From NCBI GenBank assembly GCA_947470005.1, contig CANISA010000050.1:1-8731 (forward strand): 8,731 nucleotides of DNA. The letters are read 5' to 3'. The notes under the pieces are model-generated. The model did no database searches. It was not told where the DNA came from and saw nothing but the letters and a program-made list of their open reading frames with translations. Position 1 is the first letter of the stretch, and each line of letters opens with the position of its first letter. This stretch comes from Legionellaceae bacterium. Its GTDB lineage: Bacteria; Pseudomonadota; Gammaproteobacteria; Legionellales; Legionellaceae. Made by a program: the position numbers and the translations under genes. Shown in pieces: positions 6,393 to 8,731 of this stretch.

Positions 6393-8731
6393 TTGGCTAG
6401 CATCGAACCAATGAAAAAAGCACCGGTCATGAGTGATCTGCTTGGCATGCTTAAACAACACGGCCACAATGAAGAATTTGATCAAATTCAAATTCGATTG
6501 GCGTCACCTGAACTTATCCGCTCTTGGTCCTATGGCGAAGTAAAAAAGCCTGAGACTATTAATTACCGTACCTTCAAGCCGGAACGGGACGGATTGTTTT
6601 GTGCTAAAACATTTGGCCCAGTTAAAGATTATGAATGTTTATGCGGCAAATACAAACGCTTGAAACATCGTGGCGTGATTTGTGAAAAGTGTGGTGTGGA
6701 GTTAGCCTTAGCTAAAGTACGACGTGAGCGTATGGGACACATTGAGCTTGCCAGTCCGGTGGCTCATATTTGGTTCCTGAAATCACTGCCCTCTCGTATT
6801 GGGTTACTGTTAGATATGACACTTCGTGACATTGAGCGAGTCCTTTATTTCGAAGCATTTGTGGTTGTTGATCCAGGCATGACAGAGCTTGAACGTGGAC
6901 AATTACTGAACGATGAAGTGTACCTCGACGCCATGGAGCAGTACGGTGATGAGTTTGATGCGCGCATGGGTGCTGAGGCGATTCGTGATTTACTTCGCCA
7001 GATCAATTTAAAAGAAGAGATCAAGTCACTGCGTGAAGAATTACCTACGACTAATTCAGAAACCAAAATCAAGAAAATTACTAAACGATTGAAACTATTA
7101 GAAGCATTTAATGAATCGGGAAATAAACCCGAATGGATGATCATGAATGTTTTACCGGTTCTGCCACCGGATTTACGTCCGTTGGTACCGTTGGATGATG
7201 GTGGACGTTTTGCGACATCTGATTTGAATGACTTGTATCGACGCGTAATTAACCGAAATAACCGTCTGAAACGGTTACTTGATTTATCTGCCCCAGATAT
7301 TATTGTCCGCAATGAAAAACGTATGTTGCAAGAAGCAGTGGATGCCTTGCTTGATAATGGCCGTCGTGGACGTGCGATTACTGGAAGCAATAAGCGACCA
7401 TTGAAATCACTGGCTGACATGATTAAGGGTAAGCAAGGCCGGTTCCGTCAAAACTTACTGGGTAAACGAGTTGATTATTCTGGCCGTTCCGTGATCGTGG
7501 TTGGTCCAACGTTACGTTTGCATCAGTGTGGTCTACCGAAAAAAATGGCCCTCGAATTATTTAAGCCGTTTATTTTTAGTAAACTCGAGTTTCGCGGGCT
7601 GGCAACGACCATCAAAGCGGCGAAGAAAATGGTTGAGCGTGAAGAACCTGTTGTGTGGGATATCTTAGAGGACGTGATTCGCGAACATCCTATTCTGTTA
7701 AACCGTGCGCCAACCCTCCACCGTTTGGGGATTCAAGCCTTTGAACCGGTTTTGATTGAAGGCAAAGCGATTCAATTGCATCCGTTGGTTTGTACTGCAT
7801 ATAACGCGGATTTCGATGGCGATCAAATGGCGGTCCATATACCTTTGACGATTGAAGCCCAGCTTGAAGCGCGATCACTGATGATGTCGACGAATAATAT
7901 TTTGTCCCCAGCGAGCGGTGAGCCAATTATTGTTCCGAGCCAAGACGTGGTGCTAGGTTTGTATTACCTGACACGTGAGCGCATCAATGCCAAAGGTGAA
8001 GGCAAAATTTTTGCGAGTACGCAGGAAGCCAAAAACTTCTACGAAGAAGGTTATGTCAATATTCATGCTAAAGTTAAAATTAGAATGCCTATTGATAACC
8101 CAGGTAATGGCCCTGCTCACGAATTGGTAGAAACAACGGTAGGCCGTGCGATTATGTCTGAGATTTTACCTAAAGGCATGTCGTTTACGTTAATCAACCG
8201 AGTCATGACCAAAAAAACAATCTCTAAAGTATTGGATCATTGCTATCGAAGCTTGGGCATAAAAGAGGCCGTTATTTTTGCGGATCATTTAATGTACACG
8301 GGGTTTGAATATGCCACCCGTGCGGGTGCGTCCATCGGGATTGATGACATGATCATCCCTGAAGATAAAGCGGCTATCATTGAGCAAGCGGATAATGAAG
8401 TGCGAGAAATTGAGTCTCAATTCCGTTCAGGCTTGGTGACCAATGGTGAGCGCTACAATAAGGTAATCGATATTTGGTCTAGAACCAGTGAAATGGTTGC
8501 TAAGTCGATGATGGCTAAAATTGCAACGGAAGAAGTTATCGATCGTCACGGAAACGTGACACGCCAAGATTCATTTAATCCAATTTTCATGATGGCTGAT
8601 TCGGGCGCGAGGGGATCCGCTGCTCAGATTAGGCAGCTAGCAGCCATGAGGGGATTAATGGCGGCACCGGATGGCTCAATTATTGAAACACCAATTACTG
8701 TGAATTTCCGCGAAGGTCTAAACGTATTCCA
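6393..8731 (+). CDS. rpoC: DNA-directed RNA polymerase subunit beta', 5' part (3' end outside window)
   Basis: This is the beta' subunit of RNA polymerase, carrying the catalytic Mg2+ site. The window holds 779 complete codons of an expected roughly 1400, ending just before the bridge helix. The start is TTG with a good Shine-Dalgarno. It gives a 12-residue extension before MSDLLGML, which aligns with the E. coli N-terminus. Features in order: zipper and clamp (GEVKKPETINYRTFKPERDG, about 48-67); zinc-binding Cys82, Cys84, Cys97 and Cys100; lid (about 263-277) with an extra Asp, PLDDGGRF; rudder and switch region (GRRGRAITGSNKRPLKSL, then GRFRQNLLGKRVDYSGRS); catalytic NADFDGD with Asp473, Asp475 and Asp477; and F-loop (about 745-762) with LAAMRG where E. 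coli has LAGMRG. The reading frame stays open to the window end with no frameshift. Identification is certain; only the start choice is open. Confidence 0.98.
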   Translation, partial: MASIEPMKKAPVMSDLLGMLKQHGHNEEFDQIQIRLASPELIRSWSYGEVKKPETINYRTFKPERDGLFCAKTFGPVKDYECLCGKYKRLKHRGVICEKCGVELALAKVRRERMGHIELASPVAHIWFLKSLPSRIGLLLDMTLRDIERVLYFEAFVVVDPGMTELERGQLLNDEVYLDAMEQYGDEFDARMGAEAIRDLLRQINLKEEIKSLREELPTTNSETKIKKITKRLKLLEAFNESGNKPEWMIMNVLPVLPPDLRPLVPLDDGGRFATSDLNDLYRRVINRNNRLKRLLDLSAPDIIVRNEKRMLQEAVDALLDNGRRGRAITGSNKRPLKSLADMIKGKQGRFRQNLLGKRVDYSGRSVIVVGPTLRLHQCGLPKKMALELFKPFIFSKLEFRGLATTIKAAKKMVEREEPVVWDILEDVIREHPILLNRAPTLHRLGIQAFEPVLIEGKAIQLHPLVCTAYNADFDGDQMAVHIPLTIEAQLEARSLMMSTNNILSPASGEPIIVPSQDVVLGLYYLTRERINAKGEGKIFASTQEAKNFYEEGYVNIHAKVKIRMPIDNPGNGPAHELVETTVGRAIMSEILPKGMSFTLINRVMTKKTISKVLDHCYRSLGIKEAVIFADHLMYTGFEYATRAGASIGIDDMIIPEDKAAIIEQADNEVREIESQFRSGLVTNGERYNKVIDIWSRTSEMVAKSMMAKIATEEVIDRHGNVTRQDSFNPIFMMADSGARGSAAQIRQLAAMRGLMAAPDGSIIETPITVNFREGLNVF

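Noticed and set aside
6845..7420. 191-codon open frame on the minus strand opposite rpoC
   Set aside because: It is fully contained in conserved rpoC coding sequence, with a low-complexity Ser/Arg-rich product typical of antisense shadow frames.

Overview
The window is a stretch of the conserved bacterial ribosomal-protein/RNA-polymerase cluster, entirely on the + strand: rplK (3' part), rplA, a structured leader RNA, rplJ, rplL, rpoB and rpoC (5' part). It resembles a gammaproteobacterium. RpoB and RpoC align almost end to end with the E. coli subunits as I remember them, including both lineage-specific RpoB insertions. The rplA-rplJ gap also carries the gammaproteobacterial-type L10 leader core. 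RpoB is 1368 aa with a longer second insertion than E. coli, L10 carries a doubled C-terminal motif, and base composition is only moderately AT-rich with relaxed codon use. Together these suggest a non-enteric lineage, possibly near Legionella/Coxiella, but this placement is from memory and is low confidence.

Layout: bases 1-352 hold the end of L11 and 362-1057 hold L1, with only 9 bases between them and the rplA Shine-Dalgarno overlapping the rplK stop. Bases 1058-1234 are the only sizeable non-coding stretch. They hold the L10 autoregulatory leader (kink-turn type core about 1105-1154), two further hairpins and a strong Shine-Dalgarno before a GTG start. L10 (1235-1759) and L7/L12 (1800-2171) follow. 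An 89-base gap (2172-2260) contains an 11-bp hairpin with a weak U-tract, read as a partial terminator (attenuator) lowering rpoBC transcription relative to the ribosomal proteins. RpoB (2261-6367) and RpoC (from a TTG start at 6393, running off the window end just before the bridge helix) complete the window. There is no gene-free stretch over 300 bases, and I see no mobile element, CRISPR array, tRNA or rRNA.

The genes work together as a growth-linked unit. L11, L10 and L7/L12 build the ribosomal stalk base and stalk that recruit translational GTPases, L1 forms the opposite stalk, and beta and beta' form the RNA polymerase catalytic core. I see no novel system here. What deserves a second look is mostly fine-scale: alternative pairings in the L10 leader, the short attenuator, an apparent one-residue insertion in the normally invariant beta' lid, a Gly-to-Ala change in the beta' F-loop, a TTG-initiated N-terminal extension of RpoC, and a substitution in the rifampicin-region loop of RpoB.
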